This document shows, in pieces, positions 29,696 through 38,310 of a stretch of DNA of 64,000 bases (positions are counted from its first letter, which is position 1; each line of letters begins with the position of its first letter). The stretch is taken from assembly GCF_000255655.1 (NCBI RefSeq), contig NZ_JH636435.1:1767214-1831213 (forward strand), read 5' to 3'. The notes beneath the pieces were generated by a model, which worked only from the letters and a program-made list of their open reading frames with translations, was not told where the DNA came from and searched no databases. The DNA is from Schlesneria paludicola DSM 18645 (lineage in GTDB: Bacteria; Planctomycetota; Planctomycetia; Planctomycetales; Planctomycetaceae). A program made the position numbers and the translations under genes.

Positions 29696-29920
29696 ATGGC
29701 GAAGAAAAAAGCCTCTGTTCTCAACACGGTCGGCCAAGTGGTTTCGGATTTTGCCAAGAAGGCGACGACGACTGCGAGAAAAGCCACGAAAGCGGTTGCA
29801 AAGACAGTCAAGAAAGACCTCAAGATCGCAAGGGAGGTCACCGTCGATGCGAAAAAGGCAGTCACGAAGGTCGTAAAAAAGACAATGAAAGCCGTCAAGA
29901 AAGTCACAACGAAAAAGTAG
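29696..29920 (+). CDS. small lysine/alanine-rich basic protein, histone H1-like
   Basis: A 74-residue protein made largely of Lys, Ala, Val and Thr (MAKKKASVLNTVGQVVSD start, many KK pairs at 6-8 residue spacing). Composition resembles H1-like or Hc1-type nucleoid proteins, or the basic tails of such proteins. It has a strong purine-rich ribosome site and no signal peptide or membrane segment. DNA binding is inferred from charge only. The minus-strand frames over it are shadows. Confidence 0.7.
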   Translation: MAKKKASVLNTVGQVVSDFAKKATTTARKATKAVAKTVKKDLKIAREVTVDAKKAVTKVVKKTMKAVKKVTTKK

Positions 29921-30040
29921 ACCCTGAGTTAGCAGGTAGAACGAGAAGCTCGAAGCGAACACTCTTCTTCGCCTCGGCGTCGTCTGACGTGACCATCAAA
30001 CGAGTTCAGGCGGTTCAGGCTCAGGTAGGACAACCAACTG

Positions 30041-30397
30041 GTGACAAAAATGACACGAGTTTTCCAAAGTGGCGAGGAGATCAGGGTATTCGTTGAAGAA
30101 GAATTTGACATTCGAATCGATGATGCACCGCAGGAGACCTATGCCCGGTTAGATGCAGGCGGGTTGCTCGTGACAGGCGGTTCAACTGGTGTTCGGCGTG
30201 AAGGAGGTGTGAGCTTTTTCCATTTCAAAGCCCTTGCTCCCGGAGTTCAAAGAGTGGACTTTCCGCCAACAATGATGGCTCAGAATGTGGAGATTCAAGA
30301 CTCGATTGGGGTTCCAATCGTGGAGTTTTTTGGTGAGGCGGCGGCAACGGAATCAATTTCGGAAGACAATCCTCTACCGCTTGCAGATCCAGCATGA
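30041..30397 (+). CDS. hypothetical protein
   Basis: A protein of 118 residues starting at GTG (AGGA ten bases upstream); an ATG at 30050 is an alternative. The sequence is acidic (VFVEEEFDIRIDD, VEIQDSIGVPIVEFFGE) with beta-rich patterning and no membrane segment. I do not recognise a family. Codon pattern looks genuine. It lies in the accessory region between the basic protein and a lipoprotein gene read in the opposite direction. Confidence 0.55.
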   Translation: MTKMTRVFQSGEEIRVFVEEEFDIRIDDAPQETYARLDAGGLLVTGGSTGVRREGGVSFFHFKALAPGVQRVDFPPTMMAQNVEIQDSIGVPIVEFFGEAAATESISEDNPLPLADPA

Positions 30398-30583
30398 GCG
30401 GGCGTACTTAGGCAGTGAATACGCTGGACTGATGCTCTTCGTTGCCCAGTGATTTTCATCATGCGAAATTGGGAACTCCCGTTACAACGTGCCTTGTCAA
30501 CTCTTGGCCTGAGTGGCAAGCAAGTCGCACCGAAGGAAAAATGTACGGTGAGCCCCTTTTTGGCGGACTCGATGATGGATTAC

Positions 30584-31585
30584 CTACTTTCGCCGAAATG
30601 AAGTATTCATTGACAAACGCCGGTTCCTAAACAAGTTGGAGTTTCTTTCCGACGACTCTCGTGAAGGCGGGCATAATTCTGATTGTTCATCAGTTTCACT
30701 CGATTCAGGCGTAGGATCGGTTGACGGCTTCGGATTTGACTGAGAAAGTAGTTTGAATCGCTTGTCGTTCAGGTTAGGGCGATTGTCTTTTTCTCCGTAG
30801 CCGATCACTCCCTCTTCCATTTCGGACAGACGCTGAAATCTAAGGGCATCTTTTGTCGCAAAGATTCCCCACAATTCGTGAGGATCGCAGCTAACTGTCG
30901 GAGTTCCTATGCAAGGTTCAACGGGACATCCTGCGTATGGCATGAAACCCACATATCGCCACCCAAAGAGAGATTTCCGCCCACATTGATCTGTGGCGAT
31001 TATTGGTTCGTAGAATCCAAGCGGCACATCTCGGCTGGCATCGAAAATCTGCTCAACTCCGCCGCCAGATGAGTCACCGTTAAAGCTGGCGTTTTTCGTG
31101 TCTTTTGAAGCGGCCGGTGAACCGCCATGTACTGCGGAAATCAGGCCGGCGACGGAATTCAAAATCGCAGCGGTTTGTTGGTCTTGCTGAATTCCAACAG
31201 TAGTCAAGTTCCAACCGTCTTGGAGTACGATATCAAGTTTTCCAATACCCAGCCCAGGAGTCATACGAATTGAATACTCTTCATTATAGTCAGGCATATA
31301 CCTTATCGTCATCGATACTTTCGTAAAGTTTGATACCTCGGTTATAGTAGGTTTGTCGGGATCTTGGACCAACTTGGTCTCGTTATTCCCGCCCTTGGAT
31401 TGATCGCCGGGTTTTGCTGAAGCCTGCGGCTCGCTTCCAGCGGGGCCAATAAACAAGTAGGGTTTAGGGCGCCAGTACCTAATTCCTTTATCTTTCAAAC
31501 TTGGGTCTTTACGAACTAAAACTTGCGTGCAACCCAATGATAAAACGATGATGTACAACAAGCAAAGAGAGGTAAATTGTCGCAT
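30584..31585 (-). CDS. putative lipoprotein of unknown function
   Basis: A 333-residue protein with a lipobox: hydrophobic N-terminus ending LSLG-C19, so it is likely lipidated and envelope-anchored. The mature part begins with a Pro/Lys-rich linker, then a beta-rich domain (TKVSMTIRYMPDYNEEYSIRM) and a Cys-containing region (AGCPVEPCIGTPTVSC). The C-terminal 60 residues are Ser/Glu-rich and low in complexity. Family not recognised. It is divergent from the caspase-FGE cluster but separated from it by broken genes. Confidence 0.7.
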   Translation of the reverse strand: MRQFTSLCLLYIIVLSLGCTQVLVRKDPSLKDKGIRYWRPKPYLFIGPAGSEPQASAKPGDQSKGGNNETKLVQDPDKPTITEVSNFTKVSMTIRYMPDYNEEYSIRMTPGLGIGKLDIVLQDGWNLTTVGIQQDQQTAAILNSVAGLISAVHGGSPAASKDTKNASFNGDSSGGGVEQIFDASRDVPLGFYEPIIATDQCGRKSLFGWRYVGFMPYAGCPVEPCIGTPTVSCDPHELWGIFATKDALRFQRLSEMEEGVIGYGEKDNRPNLNDKRFKLLSQSNPKPSTDPTPESSETDEQSELCPPSRESSERNSNLFRNRRLSMNTSFRRK

Positions 31586-31771
31586 TTGCTACGTCCTTGC
31601 AGCGGTTCACATCGAGCCCTCTGGTGCAAAAATCGACATCTGGTAAAATCTTAGCCCGTCCTTTTGATTCGGGGTCGACAAGTTTTTCTGCGTATCGGCA
31701 TTTGTTTAACGATTGCGTCAAATGGCTAGACAATGACGTCATTTTGAGCTGGACTGACGGAACGATTCTCT

Positions 31772-31876
31772 AACAGCCTGCTGAAGTAAGGGCGATAGGA
31801 ACCTTGGCATTCACAATGTCATGGCGTTTTTTGAATTTGGTCGGAGCCAGTCCCCGTTACTTCAACAGGCTGCTAA
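31772..31876 (+). repeat. dispersed ~100-bp repeat, copy 3
   Basis: Left end AACAGCCTGCTGAAGTAAGG, right end TTACTTCAACAGGCTGCT, core CAATGTCATGGCGTTTTTTG. Near-perfect inverted ends with internal GATAGG / CCAGTCCCC. It closely matches copy 4. Confidence 0.9.
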
Positions 31877-31921
31877 GCAAGGCAGAAGCAGATTCTGCCG
31901 AAATCGAAAGGTCGCTCTAAC

Positions 31922-32314
31922 ATGACCGAGCCCGAATTCATCAATCCCAGCAAGCTTCGGCCAGGCCCGATTCGCCACGAGTAACTTCCGCCAGAGTTGC
32001 TCGAAGAGATCGAGGCAGTATTCAATCTCATCGGCCCATACCTCAACATGACGCTTGAGCAGTTCGAGATTGGCTTCATGAGGGACAGTGAGCCCAAGAG
32101 TGAAGTTGCCGTCTGGTGCAGCATCACGGCGGCATGGCTTGCCTACCACGAAAAGCACCTGAACGACGAGACGCTTCCAGATGACGACGAGAAGACGCTA
32201 CTCGATGCCTTGATTCAGATTTCCACGGGCATCGATGATGTGAGCAAATTGAGCGTCCCAGCCGGGGTCGGATTCAGACTGCTTCAGTGTTACGATGACT
32301 TGGTGATCGATTGA
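31922..32314 (+). pseudogene. planctomycete hypothetical protein interrupted by in-frame TAA
   Basis: The frame from ATG 31922 reads INPSKLRPGPIRHE, then TAA (31982-31984), then LPPELLEEIEAVFNLIGPYL, MTLEQFEIGFMRD and AVWCSITAAWLAYHEKHL. From memory, intact planctomycete homologues run through this point (..LRPGPIRHE.LPPELL..). The stop is therefore a nonsense change, or, less likely, read through. The remainder (131 codons) is otherwise open. Function of the family is unknown. A restart at TTG 31997 is possible. Confidence 0.7.
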
Positions 32315-33231
32315 CCGACTGGATCACGCTGCGGCCACACTGAGCAATGGAGATATGCATTCCCTTATCATATTCTATGACTGCGGCCAGGCGAAATTTT
32401 AAGAAAATGCCCCCATAACCGCCTGGGTCGTGGTTTCAGAGTGCAGATCGACTGTCCTCAGGACTGAAGACCCAGCAACCTCCTCGATTCACCCGGTCCT
32501 CGCCGTGTTGCGGTCACTGAGGATCTTGGCCACTTGATAGCGTACCGATCGCTGCACCACTCAAAGACATTTCAGTGCATGTCCTTGATGCCCCATTTGT
32601 TAGATAGCTACTGCCCCACCTGGTGTGGATGGCTATCGGCGTCGATCACCGTTGACGGTCCTGGATTCAAGTGTCCGTGTTCCCGCCATCGACTGGATCT
32701 CTTCAGAAAATGCGTGCTTTCCAGAAAGAACAATTACCGCAAAAAGAATGTAACGTACACAAAAAGGTATTGTATGGCCTGTCCCCCAGTGAGTGAATGT
32801 AGTCGAAGAGCGCCAGCCGAAATCGGCCACGAAGAAGTTGAGGAGCATGAACCATGGAAATAATCCCTGTTTCACTGACTAGAGGCCCCCCTCCTTCAAG
32901 TAAACGGCCCGTCGTCGATTTCCTTCCCCGAGATTTTGGACTTTCAGTTCCTAAGGATTTCGAGAACTTCAAGAAGAATTCGGGGAAGGTTTTGGAGCCG
33001 TATCCGTTCACCTGATGGATATATGAAACGGCGCAGAGTTCACTGCTGAATTCGTGGCGAAACCATGACGCTGCAGCAATCTTTTTCTCAGAGAGTGCTT
33101 GGTACTGCGTGGAAAACCAAGACGGAATTCGACAAGATTCTGTTCGCTTCCCGGTGCCAGCTCCGCAACCGAAGTCCATCGAACGAACATACCGACTGCA
33201 CCCAGATGGTGCGAGCAATTTGGACAGTGTC
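32315..33231. other. long stretch without recognisable gene
   Basis: About 900 bases upstream of the caspase-FGE gene. Frames on both strands (e.g. 32703-33233 minus) have no coding character I trust. It probably contains the promoter of the caspase-FGE cluster, but no clear boxes were found. Confidence 0.45.
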
Positions 33232-34932
33232 ATGAAAATGTTGACGACTATTGCAGCATTGTTCCTCTGCGTTGGCCCAATTTGTGCCCAGGAGCCGAAG
33301 CCTCAGAAATACGCTCTCCTAGACGCCGTTCGGGAATATGATCATCCCGACATGAATCAGACGCCTATTCAGTATCCTGAAGTCGATGCCAAGTCGATGA
33401 ACGACTTGCTCAAGGAGGCTGGGTACGAGGTCGACCTGCTGCTTGGCAAGCAAGCGACCCAGGACATTATTCGCAATAAATTGGCAACCTTTGCGACAAA
33501 AGGTGGCAACAAGGGAGTCGTCGTTGTCGGTTTGTTCGGACATGGGATCGAGTTTGACTCGACTAAAACGTCGTACTTTTGCCCTTACGATACGGTGGTG
33601 AAATCAAAGCGGGATAAGAAGGGACTTCCGATCTCCGACGACAATGGCAAAGCGAGGATGGAGCCTGATGCCGACACGATGATCGCAATCGAAGATGTTT
33701 TGTTGGCGCTCCGTGAATCAAAAGCCACGAATAGAATCCTTTTTGCCGATTGCTGTCGGAGTGACCCGAATGCCGCTCGGGGAAGGTCATTCGGCACAAG
33801 CCTGGAGACCAATCAACTGCCAACAAATACTGCAGTGTTGTTTGCGTGCTCTGCTTCGGAAAAGGCGTACGAACATCCTGAATGGGGACATGGAGCATTC
33901 ACCAAATGCTTGTTGGATGCGATTCGGCAGAATGCTTCACATGGCAAATCACTGGTTGCCTTCGTCGCCGCCGATGTGGAAGAAGCCGTCGAACAACTCG
34001 TGAGAGACAAGGTTCGTGCCAGCCAAACACCCAGATCGATTTCGACTGGCGGACGTGTGGATTTAAAGTTGACGTCATTGTCACCTTCGAAACCAAGAAC
34101 TGAGAAACCGGGCGAACCAGAAGAAGCGAAGCTATCTGAATCTGCGAAGCCTCAACAAAGAATGAATACTATTGAGGCCGTCTATACTCGCACCCAAAGA
34201 TTTGATGGCTTGAAGGCTGGTGATCGAAAAGAATTAATGAAAGGTTACTTCTTTCGGTGGTGTCCTGCAGGTGTCTTTATAATGGGAAGTCCGAAGTCTG
34301 AAAAGTGGCATGATGACAATGAAAACGAGGTTTCCGTCACTCTGACTAAAGGATATTGGATGTGCGAGACAGAGGTCACGCAAAAGCAGTGGTTGACTTT
34401 AATGGGGACGAAACCCTGGATTGGTAGAACTGATTGCGCAGCGAGTTACATCACCTACTTGGAAGCTGTCTCGTTTTGTGAGAAGCTGACAAGACGTGAA
34501 CACAGTTCGGGACAATTACCTAACGAATGGAAGTATAGCTTGCCGAGCGAGGCGCAATGGGAATACGCATGCCGAGCCGAAATGAGGACGGCATATTCGT
34601 ATGGTGATGATGAATCTCAACTGAGTGAGTACGGCTGGGTTTCAGAAGAGCGCTATGTTCATGTAGTTGGCCAGAAAAAGCCAAATGACTGGGGATTAAA
34701 CGACATGCACGGCAATGTTAGCGAATGGTGCAGCTACTTGTATCGTAGCAGATTAAGCGGCGGCCGAGACCCTGTTGGAAGTAGTACCGGCTCAGAGCAT
34801 GTGATACGGGGCGGTAGTTGGTACAGCGGCGATAGATTCTCTCGCTCAGGGTGTCGGAGTAAAAGGTCACCCGAAGATCGAGACAGCGGAATAGGTTTTC
34901 GTTTGGCAGCCGTCGTTTTAGCGGTGAAGTAG
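33232..34932 (+). CDS. caspase (peptidase C14) fused to FGE-sulfatase domain, paralogue 1
   Basis: A 566-residue exported protein. The signal peptide covers about 1-20 (LTTIAALFLCVGPICA-Q). The caspase-like domain (about 22-270) has the catalytic H104 (GLFGHGIEF) and C174/C175 (FADCCR). The formylglycine-generating-enzyme-like domain (about 330-560) has FRWCPAGVFIMGS, ETEVTQKQW, LPSEAQWEYACRA, VIRGGSWYSG and a final GFRLA. The frame is open to 33109, but ATG 33232 starts the signal peptide. Such fusions are common in planctomycetes; whether either domain is catalytic in them is unproven. A paralogue lies 3.4 kb downstream. Confidence 0.92.
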   Translation: MKMLTTIAALFLCVGPICAQEPKPQKYALLDAVREYDHPDMNQTPIQYPEVDAKSMNDLLKEAGYEVDLLLGKQATQDIIRNKLATFATKGGNKGVVVVGLFGHGIEFDSTKTSYFCPYDTVVKSKRDKKGLPISDDNGKARMEPDADTMIAIEDVLLALRESKATNRILFADCCRSDPNAARGRSFGTSLETNQLPTNTAVLFACSASEKAYEHPEWGHGAFTKCLLDAIRQNASHGKSLVAFVAADVEEAVEQLVRDKVRASQTPRSISTGGRVDLKLTSLSPSKPRTEKPGEPEEAKLSESAKPQQRMNTIEAVYTRTQRFDGLKAGDRKELMKGYFFRWCPAGVFIMGSPKSEKWHDDNENEVSVTLTKGYWMCETEVTQKQWLTLMGTKPWIGRTDCAASYITYLEAVSFCEKLTRREHSSGQLPNEWKYSLPSEAQWEYACRAEMRTAYSYGDDESQLSEYGWVSEERYVHVVGQKKPNDWGLNDMHGNVSEWCSYLYRSRLSGGRDPVGSSTGSEHVIRGGSWYSGDRFSRSGCRSKRSPEDRDSGIGFRLAAVVLAVK

Positions 34933-35082
34933 CAATTCATGATCTTATTCGGAAATATTTTGCGGGAATTCGGGCATCGAATGTTCACGAACGATCGCAT
35001 TCACATCTACCACTATGAAAAGTCTGAACCCACGACAGCTCTCAAAAGATTAATGATCGCTCCCGATCAAAGGATTCCGTTC

Positions 35083-36939
35083 ATGAAGTTAATCTTATCC
35101 ATTGCTGTTCTATTGTCGTCCAGTGCGATTTTCGTAGCGGCGGATGAAAGACAAAACAGCCTCCCTGCTGAAGAGTTGGCCATAAAAGCAGGGGCGGCCT
35201 TGAGAAGATCCTGCCTGCAATGTCACCGTGGCGACGGGTCTGCTTCGAATGCCAATTTCGATGTCCGTGACGCTCAATCAATGATCGATAACGACGTGAT
35301 CAAACCCGGCAAATCACAGGATTCTTCCCTGTGGAAAAAAGCCTCCAAAGGAACGATGCCACCGCCTTCACAACCGCAACTCTCAAAAATGGTTGCCGAT
35401 GACACGAAACTTGTCGCCCAATGGATTGATGCTGGCGCCCCAAAGTTTCCGCAACCCAAGGCCCGGAAGCCAGTCACCGTCCAGACATCGCTGGAAGCCA
35501 TCCGCAAGCACTTAAAAAATGTTCGGGACCCACGTATCCAAGCTCGGCTACGGTATTTCTCACTCACGGAGATGCATAACAATCCAGAAGTCTCTGATGA
35601 AACGTTGGCGCTGGCTCGTGCCGGTCTCTCCAAGGCATTGAACAGCCTGTCTTGGGAACGGGAAATGACGATTCCCAAAGCCATGGAAGGTACGGATCGC
35701 ACGATTTTCGTGGTGGATCTTCAACAACTTGGCTGGGGGGACGACCAGTGGAAAGCCATTCGTTCCCATTACCCATTTGGAATTGGATTCGAAAATCTGA
35801 ATGATTCCACGCTGCTCGATCTGGACAAAGAAGTCACGAACATGATGAACAAGGAATCCTTGTACCTCGTGAGGGCGGACTGGTTCATCGCCACAGCAAC
35901 TCGCCCGCCGTTATATCACACGATCCTGTTCGATCTTTATTTGCCGGACGTGAAGGGTCGACTTGATGATCGCAATCAACCTGCCAATCCCAAGCACATG
36001 ACGGCCCGTGATCTGGAACACTTTCTAGGTGTCGATGTGATTTCGAATATTGAGCAGGGAGATGCAAAGGTTGCTCGATCTGGTTTCACACCCAGCGGAG
36101 TTTCCGAACAAAACCGGCTGCTGGAACGACATCCGTCTCGATTTGGTGCGTATTGGAAGAGCTATGACTTCAAGGCGGACAATCGGCGTTCGATCCTTGC
36201 CCAATTTCCGTTAGGTCCAGCATACCCCGGCAATCCGTTCATCAAACAGTCGTTCGATCATGATGGCGGAGAGATCATTTTCAACTTACCAAATGGACTT
36301 CAGGCGTATTTTTTGGTGAACGGCAAAGATGAACGAATTGATGCGGGACCGATTGAAGTCGTCAGCGATGCACTGAAAACTTCTGGCTCTCCCGCCATTG
36401 TCACCGGCGTATCCTGTTTTGCCTGTCACAAGCAGGGAATGATTAATCCGCCGAGCGATGAGATTCGTGACTTCTCGTTGGTGTTTGACAAGGCCCGAGA
36501 TCAGGTGAAGAGGCTGCATCCAACGAAAGACGAATTCCTGACCAAAGTGAATGCGGATGCTGATCTTTTCAATCGTGCCACTGAACGAGCTACCAAGAGC
36601 TTCTTGAGTGTTGGTCAGGATTCAAATCGAGATATTCACGAGTTTGCTGAACCTGTCAGTGAAATAGCTCGACTCTATGCGTTGGACGAACTCGATTTGC
36701 AGACCGTGGCGGCAGAATTGAATCTGGTAACACCCGATGGAATTGGACTGGACACGAAACGCTTGGAAGAACGAATCCGCAACGACGAACGCCTGCGCCA
36801 ATTGGGGATGGGAATCCTTTTGAGACCTGACGGTAAGATCAAACGTGCTTACTGGGAAAGCCTTCGAGGCGGAGTTTCAATCATGCAACTTACAGCGTTC
36901 GGTTTGGATTTTTCGATTAAACAATTCGCCAAGCCCTAA
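35083..36939 (+). CDS. exported protein with two CxxCH haem motifs
   Basis: A 618-residue protein, ATG 35083 preceded by AAAGGA. Signal peptide 1-20 (LILSIAVLLSSSAIFVAA). A PSCyt1-like N-terminal segment has C44-L-Q-C47-H48 (RGDGSASNANFDVRD), with TMPPPSQPQL downstream. A second motif, C445-F-A-C448-H449, lies in VSCFACHKQGMINPP. So it is probably a periplasmic di-haem c-type cytochrome. The central 350 residues are unassigned. It stands between two caspase-FGE genes and is 30 bases from the next gene, which suggests a shared operon. Confidence 0.82.
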   Translation: MKLILSIAVLLSSSAIFVAADERQNSLPAEELAIKAGAALRRSCLQCHRGDGSASNANFDVRDAQSMIDNDVIKPGKSQDSSLWKKASKGTMPPPSQPQLSKMVADDTKLVAQWIDAGAPKFPQPKARKPVTVQTSLEAIRKHLKNVRDPRIQARLRYFSLTEMHNNPEVSDETLALARAGLSKALNSLSWEREMTIPKAMEGTDRTIFVVDLQQLGWGDDQWKAIRSHYPFGIGFENLNDSTLLDLDKEVTNMMNKESLYLVRADWFIATATRPPLYHTILFDLYLPDVKGRLDDRNQPANPKHMTARDLEHFLGVDVISNIEQGDAKVARSGFTPSGVSEQNRLLERHPSRFGAYWKSYDFKADNRRSILAQFPLGPAYPGNPFIKQSFDHDGGEIIFNLPNGLQAYFLVNGKDERIDAGPIEVVSDALKTSGSPAIVTGVSCFACHKQGMINPPSDEIRDFSLVFDKARDQVKRLHPTKDEFLTKVNADADLFNRATERATKSFLSVGQDSNRDIHEFAEPVSEIARLYALDELDLQTVAAELNLVTPDGIGLDTKRLEERIRNDERLRQLGMGILLRPDGKIKRAYWESLRGGVSIMQLTAFGLDFSIKQFAKP

Positions 36940-36969
36940 CCACATAACTTGAATCGATAAGGAATCATC

Positions 36970-38088
36970 ATGAATCGAGTTTTCATTCTCGTATATGCAA
37001 TCGGAATGTTTTCAATGGGAGTCGCCGACGGCGCTCCCAAAAAAATGTCACTCAACGGACGGATCAACGATCTTGCCGATCTCGTAACGCAGAATTTGAC
37101 TGAAAACCCCTTAGTCAAAGGCCAAAAACTGGCTTTAGGACAATTTGATGGCGAAGGATCATCAGCGAGAAACTCTAATTTTGGCGTCGAACTTCAACGA
37201 CGTTTAGGAGAATTGCTGGCGAACTTTCGGGACGATAATTCTGACTATACATTGGCAGGCAACTACGTCTATGCCGAAGGTGCGGGTGACAACCTGGGAC
37301 TCAAGATCGTGCGACTAGTAGTCACCATCAAGCAATTGGGAAAAGTGCTGGTCACGATTCCTGATATCGAAGTCAACGAAACGGATGACATCGACCGAGT
37401 TTTGGGATTGAACAAAGCGAAGCCCGAGGGAGAATTGAAGGACAGGAATGAATCGACGCAAAGAGCCGTCGAAAAGCCTGAATTTGACCTTGTCGGTGGT
37501 CATCGAGTCGCAGCGAAAGGTGCTCCAGAATTCAGCATGGGGATTCTCAAGAAGAGTTCGTTTAATGGAAAGGCAACTCCCGTCGTGCCGGAGAGTGTGA
37601 AGGGATTGGCATTCACGAATGTTGGCGTTGGGGAGTATTACGACATTGAAATTGCGAACAACGACAAAGCCGATGCGATTGCTTCGATCACTGTCGATGG
37701 ACTCGATGTCACAACGTCGTTTACCTCCGATTTGGGGCCGGATGGCAAGAAAGCCAGATATCCGGGGTTCCTTGTCCTCAAGGGAACGACGGTTGTCATC
37801 AAGGGATGGTTGCATACCGTCGATCAATCTAAGCGGGACAATGTCTTTTCATTTGTCGTCAATAAGCTTGGACAAGGTGCGGCAACTCAGCTGAATACCC
37901 GGGGTGCGGTGGGAGTAATTACCGCACAATTCCGTGAATCATGTCGACCAAATGGCAGCTTAAGTCGAAGTTTTGGAGGGGAGACCGGCAAGGGGGCACC
38001 ACTGGATCAGCAGTTTAAGTTGGAACCCGTAAAAATTGGGGATCGAGTCTTGTCAACTGTGAGCATCCGGTACAATCGTCCGCAGTGA
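36970..38088 (+). CDS. exported CsgG/FlgO-like protein
   Basis: A 372-residue protein with AAGGA eight bases before ATG 36970 and a signal peptide (1-22). The N-terminal 130 residues (LADLVTQNLTENPLVKGQKL, FGVELQRRLGELL, YTLAGNYVYAEG) resemble the CsgG/FlgO/TolB-N type fold that opens many envelope proteins. The rest (about 160-372) is beta-rich, with FTNVGVGEYYDIEIANNDKA, and unassigned. It is 30 bases after the di-haem gene, so both are likely co-transcribed. The similarity is by pattern only; role unknown. Confidence 0.65.
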   Translation: MNRVFILVYAIGMFSMGVADGAPKKMSLNGRINDLADLVTQNLTENPLVKGQKLALGQFDGEGSSARNSNFGVELQRRLGELLANFRDDNSDYTLAGNYVYAEGAGDNLGLKIVRLVVTIKQLGKVLVTIPDIEVNETDDIDRVLGLNKAKPEGELKDRNESTQRAVEKPEFDLVGGHRVAAKGAPEFSMGILKKSSFNGKATPVVPESVKGLAFTNVGVGEYYDIEIANNDKADAIASITVDGLDVTTSFTSDLGPDGKKARYPGFLVLKGTTVVIKGWLHTVDQSKRDNVFSFVVNKLGQGAATQLNTRGAVGVITAQFRESCRPNGSLSRSFGGETGKGAPLDQQFKLEPVKIGDRVLSTVSIRYNRPQ

Positions 38089-38310
38089 CTTCTTGAATGA
38101 CCGAGGATAGCCGTTCACGTAGGTCCGTAGGAAGAATGGAGAGTACCGAGGAGATCGGAGCGGAATGGCGTAGCGTTCGATTGCATGACCAGCATTGATC
38201 GTGAGGAAACAGAACTGCATCAAGCGCACCAAGGCGCTGACTTTAGTTTCGCAGCCGAATTCGATCATTTACCTCAAAAAACTTTGCCTTTCATATAGTG
38301 GGCACCACTT

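Noticed and set aside
38053..38268. Minus-strand frame reading SALVRLMQFCFLTINAGHAI, perhaps a transposase fragment
   Set aside because: I could not tie it to a known family, and it overlaps the end of the CsgG-like gene.
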